A stretch of DNA of 64,000 bases, taken from Clusia tigrina (Eukaryota > Arthropoda > Insecta > Diptera > Clusiidae). Every line of letters begins with the position of its first letter. Within the stretch, counting starts at the first letter, position 1. The notes under the pieces are model-generated. The model saw only the letters and a list, made by a program, of their open reading frames with translations, searched no databases and had not been told where the DNA came from. Positions 35,311 to 46,038 of the stretch are shown here, one piece after another. The stretch spans positions 405,809,034 to 405,873,033 of the forward strand of contig OV050030.1 of NCBI GenBank assembly GCA_920105625.2, read 5' to 3'. Both the position numbers and the translations under genes were made by a program.

Positions 35311-35624
35311 TAAAAATGTTATTATGGATGAGTTCTTGCTAGACTTTTATGGCTGAGAGTGACTGGAATGATCGACAATTAGGAAATAAGTACCAAACTT
35401 ACCAAATGATAAGCTATAAATAGTACAGTAAGCGTCAATCGGTCGGAGAAGATGGTGATCATATGGAAAATGTCCTAAAAGAAAATATAATGGTGTGAAA
35501 ATGAATAAAACTATATGTGAAAAAGAGACGTTTATGAAAATACCAACACTCTACAGTCTGTTCAGCAAGACAAAAACGATGATAATTTATAACGTATCTT
35601 CGCACATTTCGATAATTTGTTTAC

Positions 35625-36470
35625 ATGGCTACGACGCCAATGTCTGATCAGCTCAGTATTGCCCGGTACTTCATTAAGAGAGACGTTGACCAAATGAGCT
35701 CCGTATACTCGAAGCGGTATGCGGCCGCTACGTATGCTGCCACAGCTAGACCAATGAAGTCGGAATACTTCGTTAAGAAATGGGTGAAGCGATACGCTGG
35801 AGTGGAAAATGGTGATGACCTTCCGGATCGTGTGAAATCGAGAGCAACGTCCAGAAGTCAGGATAAGTGATTTTGAAGCTGTTCGAGGAGAGTCCCACTC
35901 TACAGCTGCGGGAAGCTAAGGAGAAACATTTCAAAAAGGAAATTAAAATTGGTCTCAACACTACACTTCCACCATTGCTTACTGTAGACCATATAAAAAC
36001 CTCAAGGACCAAATGAAAACAATAAATGGGAATAGTCGATTACGGTGATTATTGATGAATCGATTTTTTGGGCACAAGTTCCGGTGAGGCATGCCTGGTT
36101 ACCTAGCAATAAACAATTAATAATATAATTAAAAGTTAATGTGTGGGGAATCCTCTCAGCACGTGTTTTGGAACTTTGAATGTAGAATGCACGGTGAAAT
36201 TAAGTCTGGTCTTCTGAAATCAGCCAAGAAGAAGTTTAGATCAAATAATGATAATTGGGTTCTACCTAAAGTATCGAAGTCATCTTTGCCACCAGCGAAA
36301 GGATCAAAATTGTGTCACCAAAAAAGATTTGCCTTCACATTGATGATGAAATGCCTACCCTATAGAAAATGTGAAGGCCATTATGAAAAGCAGCTTGTAG
36401 GAAACCCTGCATACAATTTAAAGCAGCGCAGGCAGTTTCAAATCTGGAAAGTTTATTATCCCATTCAATG
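35625..36470 (+). pseudogene. Tc1-like transposase relic
   Basis: The 5' part (35625-35870) reads MKSEYFVKKWVKRYAGVENG and DDLPDRVKSRATSRSQDK, an HTH plus linker of Tc1-type transposases. After a frameshift a TIDESIFWAQVP-like block with nearby HAWLPSNKQ (about 36050-36110) marks the first catalytic Asp. VNVWG and SARVFGTLNVE follow, then LLKSAKKKFRSNNDNWVLP and finally PIENVKAIMKSSL near 36360, where Tc1 elements place the last acidic residue. Several frameshifts are present. No terminal repeats were found. Confidence 0.6.
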
Positions 36471-37732
36471 ATTAAATAAATATTAGTTCAAGCTTCAAAG
36501 TAAACTATAAAGTTAAAGTATATTCCAGTGAAGAGTTACAAAGAATTTTTTAATGGATAAAAGATGAAACTAAATAGTGGTATACAGAAGGCTCCAATGT
36601 AGAAAGTTGGGTAGGACCAACGACACTGTGAGTAGATCGACCTCTATACACGAAAGAATAGTACTGAATTCGGAGTTATTAATTCAGAATAAAAAACTGA
36701 CAGGTTTTAAAATAAACTTCTTATGAGACTTATTTATAATGCAGAAATAGATGGAGGATGAAAATTTGGGGCTGCAGTTAAGGCACTGGTTGGTTGTAGT
36801 TATGAATTAGCACACGAGTTTTGCATAAAGTTCCCCTGCGATAAATACATGGCTACGCTTTCTACCACTAAAAATCACCCAACACCATTGAGCCCACTTT
36901 GCACCGCTCCCACATATTTCCATACTCGTTCCTTTCTATGACGCACCATTGAAATGGTAATTTGGCTACAATAGACGCCGCTTTCATCCACAGTTGCCCA
37001 AATGTCTGCTTCAACTAATGCCGCCCCCAACTAATGAATTTCTTATGTAAACTGGAAATTTGTGTAAACAAAATTCTAATAAAGAAACACAAAAAAGCAA
37101 TTGCAAGTACAACAGGAGCCAAACCTAGGCAAAAACAAGGACAATAACAATAACGACAGCAACAGCAAAACAACAATAACAACAACAACAGCAGAACGAA
37201 TTGGTGAAATGGCATAAAAATGCAAATACCAAATATGCGGACGTATAATTTATTTTGGCAAATTTGCGTGCTGATAACGAAAATGACATGCGTCTTTTCT
37301 GTTATGCTGCCGAGGGGACCTTCGAGAATGTGGACGTGCTGCAAATGTGTCAGTTTCGGCGTAATTCCTTTAAAGCCTCAAATCGTATTAAGTTTGCATT
37401 ACATTCGTCCACCTCAGTCGCATACGCAGTGGCAGGTTATCAGCTGAAATGTAGCCGCAGGTGAAGCGTATGGCAGGAGGCTGCTGGCTCGCATTCCAGA
37501 GACTCGTCTGCCTACGCACACATATTGAAGTTAATATTGACACTACTCGTTCAATAGTCACAAGGCGCGGAATTCAATAATGAAAAATATACTCGTATAT
37601 TAGTTTTTTTTATATTTAAATAAGTAAACAATTTCTTTGCCGGTAAATAAAACTGTAGGAGCAAACCGGCGAGTTAACTGTCGCGCATGTTGCAATGAAA
37701 GGATATTTTACATAATATTCTACTGCACGTAA

Positions 37733-37734
<2 letters not shown>

Positions 37735-37764
<30 letters not shown>
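37735..37764. repeat. (GT)15 microsatellite
   Basis: Thirty bases of perfect GT dinucleotide repeat. Related runs are nearby at 37999-38030 (interrupted GT) and 38173-38190 ((CA)9). Confidence 0.97.
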
Positions 37765-37769
<5 letters not shown>

Positions 37770-38172
37770 GAAGTGGTGACTGACACATAGAGCTGGCATG
37801 CAGAGCCCCCCGCCCACCAGCAACAAGGAAGCAAAACAAAACGGCTGAAAATAAAAACAAACTCAGACCATTAAAGTAAACGTCAGTGAAGGCATTACCC
37901 GGGGGTACTGTTTTATATACTCGTACTGCTCGTATTTGCCTGTTGTGGGTAATTGTGCTGCGCTTCTACTCTTACTATGTAATTCGCTCACGTATCACTG
38001 TGTGTGTGTGCATGTGTGTGTCTGTGAATGAGTACAGTGTCCTCTGATGTTAAGTGTGTTTGATGTGGTGTGTTCTTCACCTCCTCCCCCGATTTGTGTG
38101 GTTTTAGTGCTAAATAATGCAAATGACTTTTAAAAGGTGTTGAAGCACTTTTGTCATCATAATTTACATAAT

Positions 38173-38190
38173 CACACACACACACACACA
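38173..38190. repeat. (CA)9 microsatellite
   Basis: Perfect CA dinucleotide run in non-coding sequence. Confidence 0.95.
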
Positions 38191-39744
38191 GCCTCACTCA
38201 CTGTTGCAGCAGCATTTTCAGTGCAATTACGGCTCTAAAGCTTTGCAGTTACTTACAGAGGCATGCAACTGCACTGCCTGCATGTGCAGCTATTGCACCA
38301 GCAGGTTGAGTGTTTTGGGTTCATTGACCACTTTAGATGTTGCAAAGTGAATGTAGGTACGATTCGGCACAGGTTGCAGAATCAATTTCATTTGAGTGGC
38401 ATATTAAAGGAGCTTCCTCAAGAGGAAAGCTAGAGTTGTTTCTGAGGAGAGTTGGTTAATGGCTTTGACTACCTAAGCTTACTGAAATTTTAGATTGTCA
38501 TACAAACTTCAAGAAAGCGCCTCTTGATCAAGCAAAATAGATATCTTAAGGGTTCATCCTTGTGCTCATTTAACATGGTGTCAAACAAATGTTTAGAAAT
38601 GGAAATAAAGTGTGGTGAAGTTATGTAAAACTTGCTTCTTTATCCTTTATCCAGTAAGGCCAATTATGATATGTATCATCAGACTAGACTAACTCAGCCT
38701 TTTCGACTTTTTACCGAAATATCTTAACAAATTTGAGAAAGTTTTCATATGGGCATTCAGGGAGGCAGAGAGATCTCTTCTACAGATATGTCATCCTGAT
38801 AAGTCATCCATTTGCTATTGAGAGTGCGGTGACTTCCCGTACTCCTTTATAACCAAACGATATTATTCGGACTCACACTCTTCTCATTCACTCACACTCT
38901 TCAGTTCATTTCACAAGATGTTCATTTATTACCGTAGCCACTGATAAGCATTTAGTGACGTCACAGTTGCCTGCTCTAGTTGCAAACTTCTTTAATATAT
39001 TTTTACTATATTCGGACATGGTTGCTTTCATTATGTTTTGAATATATCAAAAATTTGTAGATCTACTTAGGCAGGCTTATATTTAAGTGTGCTTGCATCA
39101 TTGTAGATTGGTGGCTTCTCTAGCGAGTTCATCGATTCTGTCGACAATTAGTTGGTATGCCCGCAATACAGATTTAATTGTTCCGTTACTGTCGGGCTTG
39201 TTTGTGGAGTGATTATAATGTATAATCAGACTTGGATGATATTGGCTTTATTCCAGTTTGCATGGATTGCTCTGATTTCTACCTGTGAAATACTGTGATG
39301 GCCTTCTATACTTTTTATTTATGTTACAATTCTAATTGTCCTTATTCGTATTGTCGGGATCTTATTCTTATTTCTTCAAAATTTTATGGTGCCTAACATT
39401 GCAGTCATTGTGTCATCGTGTCCGGGACATAGTGAATGCAAAATTTTCTCTTTAAATAGTGATGAAATCTATAAACAATCAATCTTTTGGAATCACAGTT
39501 TGCTGACTTTTATTTTGAGAATGACCCTTCCAGATTGTTTGTTTTGGTATATTTTCCTTCGGTGCGAGATAAAGTTACACGTTTGGTGTGCTGCTTTATG
39601 TGGCTGTCAAAAGGTACATCACTTATGTAGGTCTGAGGCCCATTGTGTAATCACGATGATTTTTCACCTACTTAACTACCCCCGTCAGCGAACCACTCAC
39701 TGGCTCTGGCAAATAGAAATCTACTTCGTACTGAAGTCCCCTCT

Positions 39745-39930
39745 AGCCCCGGAAAATTGGTGAAGAAGTACTGTCCCATGTAGTGGAAGCGCCTATTTGC
39801 CAGCGTTAGGCATTTACATAAAAGATGGTCCACACTTGTTCTTCCTCTTAGTTTCCGCAGGTTCTGCAGAAGTCGTTATCAGAACGGTTTGGCGTATAAA
39901 CCATGAACAGTTAACGCCTTGTTCAAGTTA
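39745..39930 (-). pseudogene. Short C-terminal knuckle fragment of an RNase H-type non-LTR element
   Basis: The minus-strand frame contains NDFCRTCGN, a stop, then EEEQVWTIFYVNA, another stop and RWQIGASTTWDSTSS. The pattern CRxC, Glu-rich patch and decayed HLLCxCP matches the post-RNase H knuckle seen four or more times elsewhere in the window. About 60 codons survive. Confidence 0.5.
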
Positions 39931-40074
39931 CTTGTGATGTACTGCCAGCATTAAATAAAATTATCCAGAATGTAATTATTCAGAAACAGATGCGTTGGGT
40001 AAAATCAGAGTGAAATCATCTGCAAATATTAATTAATGATTCTAAAAAAAAGAAAGTTTTTTTTACCTCAAGTA

Positions 40075-41381
40075 AAGGGTTTTCCAATAAGAGGTGTTAT
40101 TTTGGTATTCAAAGAAAAATGCCATTTTTTGAGATAAATGTTCGAATGTTTATTTCATAATAAAGAGAAAGGTATGCCGTTAATAATGAAAAACAACATC
40201 AGCCAAATGGCCACCACGATCACGCTTACAGGACCATATCCTTTTCATGAAATTTGCCATAACAAAATCGCAAAGTGGCTGCTCTATGTCCTCGATAGCC
40301 TCACGAATTCTATCTTTGAGGTCTTGAATCGACGCTGAGCTGTTGGCGTAGACCTTATCTTTCACGTGGCCTCAAAGGAAGAAGTCGCAAGGTGTTAAAT
40401 CACAAGATCTCGGTGGCCAATTGTGATCACCTCTTCGAGAGATAACACGGCCCGGAAACTTTTCCCGTAAAAGAGCAATGGTTTCGTTGCTTGTGTGGCA
40501 CGTAGAGCCGTCTTGTTGAAAGTAAACGTTGTCCAGATCAATACCATCCAACTCCGACCATAAAAAAATCTTTAATCATCTCTCGATAGCGCAATCCATT
40601 CACCGTAACTGTTGGTCCAAACTGATTTTCGAAAAAGTAAGGTAAGGTCAATGACCCCGCCGGACCATAAACCGCACCAAACAGTCACACGTTGAGGATG
40701 GAGAGGCTTCTCAACAATAACTCTTGGGTTTTCCGAGCCCCAGATGCGACAATTTTGCTTGTTGACGTAGCCACCGAGGTAGAAATGGGCCTCATCAGTC
40801 AAGATGATTTTTCGATGGATCATTTTCATGCATTTCAAGGATCCAATCAGCAAAGACACGACGTTGTTGATGATCGGCCGGTTTGAGTTCTTGTGTTAAC
40901 TGAACTTTCTAAGCTTTAAGACCCAAGTCTTTATGCAAAATACGGTGTAATTACGTTTGTGGAATGCCCAATTCCAAAGAACGACGAGGAATGGACAAAC
41001 CTGGGTTTTCTTTTTTCTTTCACTTTGGGCTACAGCAGCAATATTCTCAGTTGTTCTTGAGCGACGTGCACGGGTTTTATTCTTCACATCACTAACTTGT
41101 CCCAACAGCTCGAATTTTTCCACCAATTTCTGTATTGCGGTCCGACAAGGTGCTTCACGACGACCCAAAAATGCTTTAGTTTTGCGAACTGTGACTGCAA
41201 GATTTTCACCATTTTTGTAGTGAATTTTAATAATTTCAATGCGTTGTTGAAGCGTGTATCGTTCTATTTTTAGTAATGACGTAGTTTCTACTTGTCAAAT
41301 GCCAAAGAATAAAAACTTCAAAAGTGACAGCTATTGAAATACCGGGTGATTCAAAATAACACCTCTGGTTGGAAAACCCTT
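40075..41381 (-). mobile_element. DD41D (rosa-like) mariner, copy B
   Basis: A complete 1.3-kb element between TA duplications at 40073-40074 and 41382-41383. The left end AAGGGTTTTCCAATAAGAGG and the right end CCTCTGGTTGGAAAACCCTT are inverse of each other except around two to three positions. It has the same orientation and organisation as copy A. Confidence 0.92.
40180..41267 (-). pseudogene. DD41D mariner transposase, copy B, inactivated
   Basis: The start codon position (41265-41267) is ATA instead of ATG. The first HTH is otherwise recognisable (EIIKIHYKNGENLAV). A frameshift caused by extra T/C-rich bases near 41010-41025 follows, then the TAA at 40951-40953 shared with copy A. The catalytic core has LTDEAHFYLGGYVNKQ (first Asp), QQDGSTCH (second Asp, with the Gln codon intact, unlike copy A) and DLTPCDFFL followed by TGA in place of Trp (third Asp present). 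A small indel lies near 40640 (duplicated AAGGT) and another near 40820. The C-terminus DVVFHY is preserved. The lesion set largely differs from copy A. Confidence 0.88.
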
Positions 41382-41714
41382 TATGAAGGTAGTGCACTTA
41401 TTACATGATTGAATACCGTGTAATATAAACACCAAAACATAATATAATAACACCAAAACATAATATATAATATTTATATTATTTTGAAAACACTCTCAAC
41501 CCATGTGATACTCCAGCACTGTTAAAGCTGAACAAAGATTCATATTACTCAATAGTAACACTAGTTATATCCTGATTCAGTGAGAAGGTCGACAAATTTC
41601 TGATCAAATACCTTAAAGTCAACATCAGCATTTCCACATAAACTCATAAAATGTTTCCCAATACAAATATCCCAACTATGTTCCCCTCGATGCTTTGTTA
41701 GTTACAGCGGTACT

Positions 41715-42185
41715 AGGTAGGTAGATTCGGCAGTCGCATCACTTAGAAAACAGTGATGCCACTTAGACTAATAGTTGGGTCCGTTGTGAGCCGCGGGTGC
41801 GGAGTTAATCAACCTGACCCTTTAATAAAGCGTAGGTTATTGGCTGGTAAATATTATCTATACTTGTTATGAAGTGGGATCCCCCAGTAAACGTTCCCTA
41901 TTTATAGAAAAAGTTGGACATTTACAGAAGAGATACTACTGGACCCTTTGCAGTTTCTCCAAGTTTCTGTAGCTGCGATAGAAACTCCAATTTTTCTGGC
42001 ATGATTTCTTATTAGCCATGAGGGCTCCTATTATAGTCCTTATTTGTAGTCTATTGAATCTAATGATATTCTTGGATAGACACAGATTTAGCCTCGGCCA
42101 TGTTTGCCTGGCGATTTCGCAGGTATTGGCACAAATCCACCTTTGATTGGTCGAGTAGCAGCGTTACTACATTTACATAATTTCA
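41715..42185 (-). pseudogene. LOA/I-group non-LTR 3' end
   Basis: On the minus strand the knuckle region reads NWSFYRSYRNLEKLQRVQ, a stop, then YLFCKCPTFSINRERLLGD, a good match to the LCxCPxxxxxRxxxLG pattern of post-RNase H domains. A GTAGGTAG-type (plus-strand) simple tail at about 41716-41724 marks the element's 3' end. Further upstream it is too decayed to read. Confidence 0.6.
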
Positions 42186-42189
42186 AAAA

Positions 42190-42740
42190 TAACCTGTGCC
42201 CTTAACAACATTCCTTATAAGATCTTAGTACGATATACTTCACTATTAATAGACAACTTGTGACATATCCATCGCTTCTATGCCGCATCATAGAAATCAA
42301 GTTCATAGTTTAATCCAGATGGCTAACGTCAGATATACGTTTAAAGTTAAATTTCAGGTACTATAGTTTGTTATTTGTGGATCATAGAGAAGATTGAGTC
42401 CCAATCAATATTGTAATTTCAATACATTTCAATACTATAGAACATTTTACACTACGAATAGTTTCGTTCAAGATTCATGTTATTATTCATGGCCTGAATC
42501 ATTCAAAATTTAATATGCTAACAACACTTATTAAGATATTACCCACCCTCCAGTTCTTAGTGAGAAGCATGCTTGCTCACAGTCCTGAAGTCGCAGCTTT
42601 GAATCTCTCACAGGACATGGTCTCAAAATTATCTCTTGTAAATATTTTTTTGTTCGAGTCGAAGGACTTAGTTGCTAGTACTCATTTCACCAACTCCTTG
42701 TAGACATATTCAATTAAAGGGTATACTATAGGATATAGTA
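42190..42740. other. Non-coding gap
   Basis: AT-rich spacer; no gene recognised. Confidence 0.5.
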
Positions 42741-42805
42741 AAAAAAAAAATTGGATTTTTCCATGAAATTGCAAGCTTTATTTAGCATAGTTAGAATGAT
42801 CCGAT

Positions 42806-43795
42806 TTAGATCAAATATGCACCGTTTTGTTCGATAACTTTTTGCCATTTTAAAGGTAATTTCACTATGCCTCTCTCATAGAAACCTTCGTCCCTATTGG
42901 CAAAAAACAGAGAAAGTAGATTTTCACAAGCTCCTCTTGAGCCAAATGTTTGATCATAGACAGGTGGAAGTCACTTAATGGCAGGTCCGGACTATAAAGT
43001 AGATGCATAATAACCTCTAAACCTAGCCACCTGAGCTGCTAGCGAGCTACTATCAATGTGTGTGGCCTGGCGTTGTCCTAATGGAACACAATTCCTCTCC
43101 TATTTGCAGAAGCTGGCCGCTTCTGGACGATTGTTTCCATTAGACTGTCCAATTGGTTACAGAACTAGTCCGTATTAAGAGTTTGGACGGAAGGGAGCAG
43201 CTCATAGTGGATGATTCCGTGCCCATACCACCAAACACACAGCAAAACCTTCCGGGCCGTCAGTCCTGGTTTGGCCATCGATTGCGCCGCCTTATCGCGA
43301 TTCGACCACGACCATTTTCGCTTGACGTTGTCGTAAGTGACCCACTTTCATCAGCAGTCACCATCCGCTTCAGAAATAGGTCGATTTTATTGCGATCCAG
43401 CAGCGATTCGCAGATGGAAATTCGGTCCATGAGGTTTGTTTCCGTTAACTCGTGTGCCACCCATACATAGAGCTTCTTTTTGTACCCAGCCTTATTCAAG
43501 TGATTCCAAGTAATATTTGTGCAATGTTTACCTCCTGGGTAATCTAAACAGTGCTTGCATGACGGTCGGACTCGACGATTTCCGTGATTTGATCAACGTT
43601 TTCGACAATTGGTCTTCCGTGGTGCATCTTTGACATCAAAATGACCGGAACGGAATCGACGAAACCAAAATTGCACATGATTGGCTGTTACAGTATCAGG
43701 ACCATAAACACATTTTCAGCCGCCTGCCTCTCGTTCTCGCCTTTATCGAAGAAAAAACTTCAAATATGGCGTATTTTCTCTTTGCTGGAGTCCAT
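42806..43795 (-). pseudogene. DD34D mariner transposase (irritans/cecropia-like), inactivated
   Basis: The minus-strand start at 43795 gives MDSSKEKIRHI and then a decayed HTH with DKGENERQAAENV. The linker GRPIVENVDQITEIVESDR and MDRISICESLL are clear. The first catalytic Asp is in KRMVTADESGS. The second is in VFH-stop-DNARPHT, where TAG replaces Gln. The third is in YSPDLPLSDFHLS, giving 34 residues between the last two. The stretch ends with EQNGAYLI and TAA at 42806-42808. It is about the 330-345 codons expected for the family but has several frameshifts and stops. I could not establish the terminal repeats. It is a different subfamily from the mariners at 15.7, 19.3, 30.5 and 40.1 kb. 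Confidence 0.85.
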
Positions 43796-43869
43796 CTTTG
43801 ACGCACACTCAAACAAAACTGAGTCTAAAAATCACAAACCCAACTGAGACGAAATCTTATATTTTTAAC

Positions 43870-45385
43870 GCCATCTAGCGTAACCCGATTGCAGCTGTAC
43901 AATGCGAGATACAGATTACGGAAGTCATCTGGTGGAAAAATAATGACTACACTTATTATTTACAAGTGAACCCCAACTAGGATCTTAAATAGCTTTTGTA
44001 ACAACATTCGTTAACAAACTCCATCTTTATGTATTTTGTTAGTAGACAGGCTCCATTTTAATAGGCAAACTAAAAGGAAGTGCAAATGTATTCATTTTTG
44101 GAAACGCTGGTCTACATGTAGATTGGTAGAGGAATTCACGCTATCGTATTTAAAATTCCCAGAGAAAATGTGATGGAAAAAAGTTTATTTTAATCAGCAT
44201 AAGCTGCTAGTGCTTTAAGTAAAACGAAAACGTGATATCATTACCACACAATCCCGCCACGAAAGCCGTTCAATCTCTTCGGTTTGGTGGCCCACTTACG
44301 TAAATGTGCGAAAAGGAAGGAATTTCCACTGATACGCGTTCAATCTGCTAATCTGCATATCACTTCTCGCTCATTCAAGTTGTGTGTTGGCAAATGAAAT
44401 GCCTCTGCGATGCACTTCACGGTACACACACACTTGAAAAAGCCTTGGAGCTATTTCAGGATTTAATGCTTCTACCACGGTTTTGCTTTCTGTGCTTAAT
44501 GCTGAATATGCATACGGGTATAATCAGTAGCTAAGTTATCGATTGCTAGTCGCCGATGGTGTCGATAAGAGTAGCAGAGCATGAGCGAATTAAAAGCGAA
44601 ATTTTAGGTATTCACAAAGTCAACACGAACTCGATTGTGACCATTTTGATACTAAAATACACAATAAATACCAATAAAACTATTTTGTAGGAAGGACGGA
44701 AAGATGGTCACTAAAGCTGGAAAGCAAATAAAATGAATCCTATAACAATTCAATCTGAGATCTTCACCATTTTGAAATCGGCTCGGTTTTCTAATTAAAT
44801 TGTATTACTTCCAACTTCCCAAATGATTAACTTTAAAGGAAAACAATAACTTCAGGTGAGCCAAAATTCCAGCTTGTGCGTAAATCAATACCATTACACA
44901 GCACTTAATCAATGTGGGGGTGGGGTTAACAGTGTGTATTTTAGTGTAGAACTCATACTTCGCCAGGCTTTACTCTGGAATTGTAATTGGCTCCGGTAGG
45001 CAAATATTTGATGCAAATAAACAGTGATTTGCTTGGGCCGCAGCTCAACTGAAGTCTAGTCGGTAATTTATTATGTACATTAATCAGCTTAGATTTAATT
45101 AGTTTTCAGCTTGATGGAATTTGCTTAGTTAGCTGGTTATCGATTTGGTAACACTCGTACTTAATAATGTTGTGAGTTGTTTTATATATTTGTTCAGTAT
45201 TTTAGAAATGTATATTCCAATAAACAATACACAAAGAAATGTTGATGGAGAGTAAGTTTTTATGGAAGGACTATTTTAAAACATTGCCTGATTGTAGATG
45301 ATTTCATTCACATGGCTTCCAGGGCTCTTGCTGGCGAAGTTCATTTTGAAAGTACAATTTTTGAACACTTTTTGAGTGTTTTATC
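43870..45385. other. Non-coding stretch
   Basis: No gene, repeat terminus or RNA recognised. Composition is ordinary for the AT-rich parts of the window. Confidence 0.55.
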
Positions 45386-45389
45386 TTAA

Positions 45390-45587
45390 CCATAGTGTAA
45401 ATAAATAAGAGTCACATTCTCGAACAACAAACTTTTTGTATGGTGGCGCTGCTAATAGCGCCCATTTCTCAATAGCTCTCATTTTCATATCGCAGCGCCA
45501 CTCTGGTTACTACCCCCGACCGATCTCTTCTATGTCGAAAACTGAGTGACATTTCAGATTGTGACTCTTATTTCTTTACTCTATGGT
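45390..45587. mobile_element. 198-bp MITE with ~27-bp inverted repeats, flanked by TTAA
   Basis: CCATAGTGTAAATAAATAAG onward at the left is inverted at the right (CTTATTTCTTTACTCTATGG), with about three mismatches over 27 bases. TTAA flanks both sides (45386-45389 and 45588-45591), as in piggyBac-type insertions. With a one-base offset, a TA duplication is also possible. There is no coding capacity. Inside is a small palindrome GGCGCTGCTAATAGCGCC. Confidence 0.75.
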
Positions 45588-45590
45588 TTA

Positions 45591-45665
45591 ATGCAATGGG
45601 TATCAATGCCTGAGTGCTTGGAGAACTCCTTCTTCGACGGTTCTCCGGCCTATCCCACTTCTATC
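45591..45665 (+). repeat. Dispersed retrotransposon 3'-end repeat, copy 3
   Basis: Runs from AATGCAATGGGTATCAATG to GGCCTATCCCACTT, matching the copies at 12.22 and 24.66 kb. It begins at the right edge of the MITE. Confidence 0.7.
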
Positions 45666-45812
45666 TTAATGTTGGAGAATAAAGGAAATAACCTTGTTAA
45701 TTTTTGATTTGATTTCAATAAATCAATGGTTGGTGTGAACGCATGCCACGAAGCGCTGATCTATTGAAACTATATCACTATGAAAATAAATATAATAATG
45801 GCACTAATACAA

Positions 45813-45848
45813 TCAGAAGATTTGTCAGACGTGTCGCGAGCAGACGTG
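45813..45848 (+). promoter_or_regulatory. Internal promoter signature: initiator plus DPE
   Basis: If transcription begins at the A of TCAGAAG (45815), the motif AGACGTG begins at +28 (45842). That is the position and sequence of the downstream promoter element used by Drosophila Jockey-, Doc-, F- and I-type elements. A second AGACGTG lies at 45827-45833. No TATA box is seen upstream. The coincidence of this predicted start with the target-duplication boundary supports the call. Confidence 0.7.
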
Positions 45849-46038
45849 TTCTCCGCGGCTCTAAGCTTTAACCACGAAAAAAAGAACTAAAAAACGAAAA
45901 CAAAAAATTAAAAACATCATCAGAAACAAAAAAATCAAAAACTCTCTACCCGGCTAACAAAAAAGTATTGATAAATCTAACTACATACAACAAGGAGCAA
46001 AATAAAAAATCGCGAAAATCTGACCTGTAAACATTTAC

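Larger units (their letters stand above)
36480..39740. other. Mostly non-coding stretch with simple repeats
   Basis: Contains an AAC/CAG-rich run (37.13-37.2 kb), perfect GT and CA microsatellites (listed separately) and fly-like intergenic sequence. The 125-codon ORF at 39386-39763 shows no homology. On the minus strand near 39.13 kb a DELAREA block hints at a decayed RNase H, but it is too short to call. Confidence 0.5.

Noticed and set aside
39386..39763. 125-codon plus-strand ORF
   Set aside because: No recognisable motif, low-complexity ends, and the overlapping minus strand carries a weak RNase H-type knuckle, so it is more likely a shadow.
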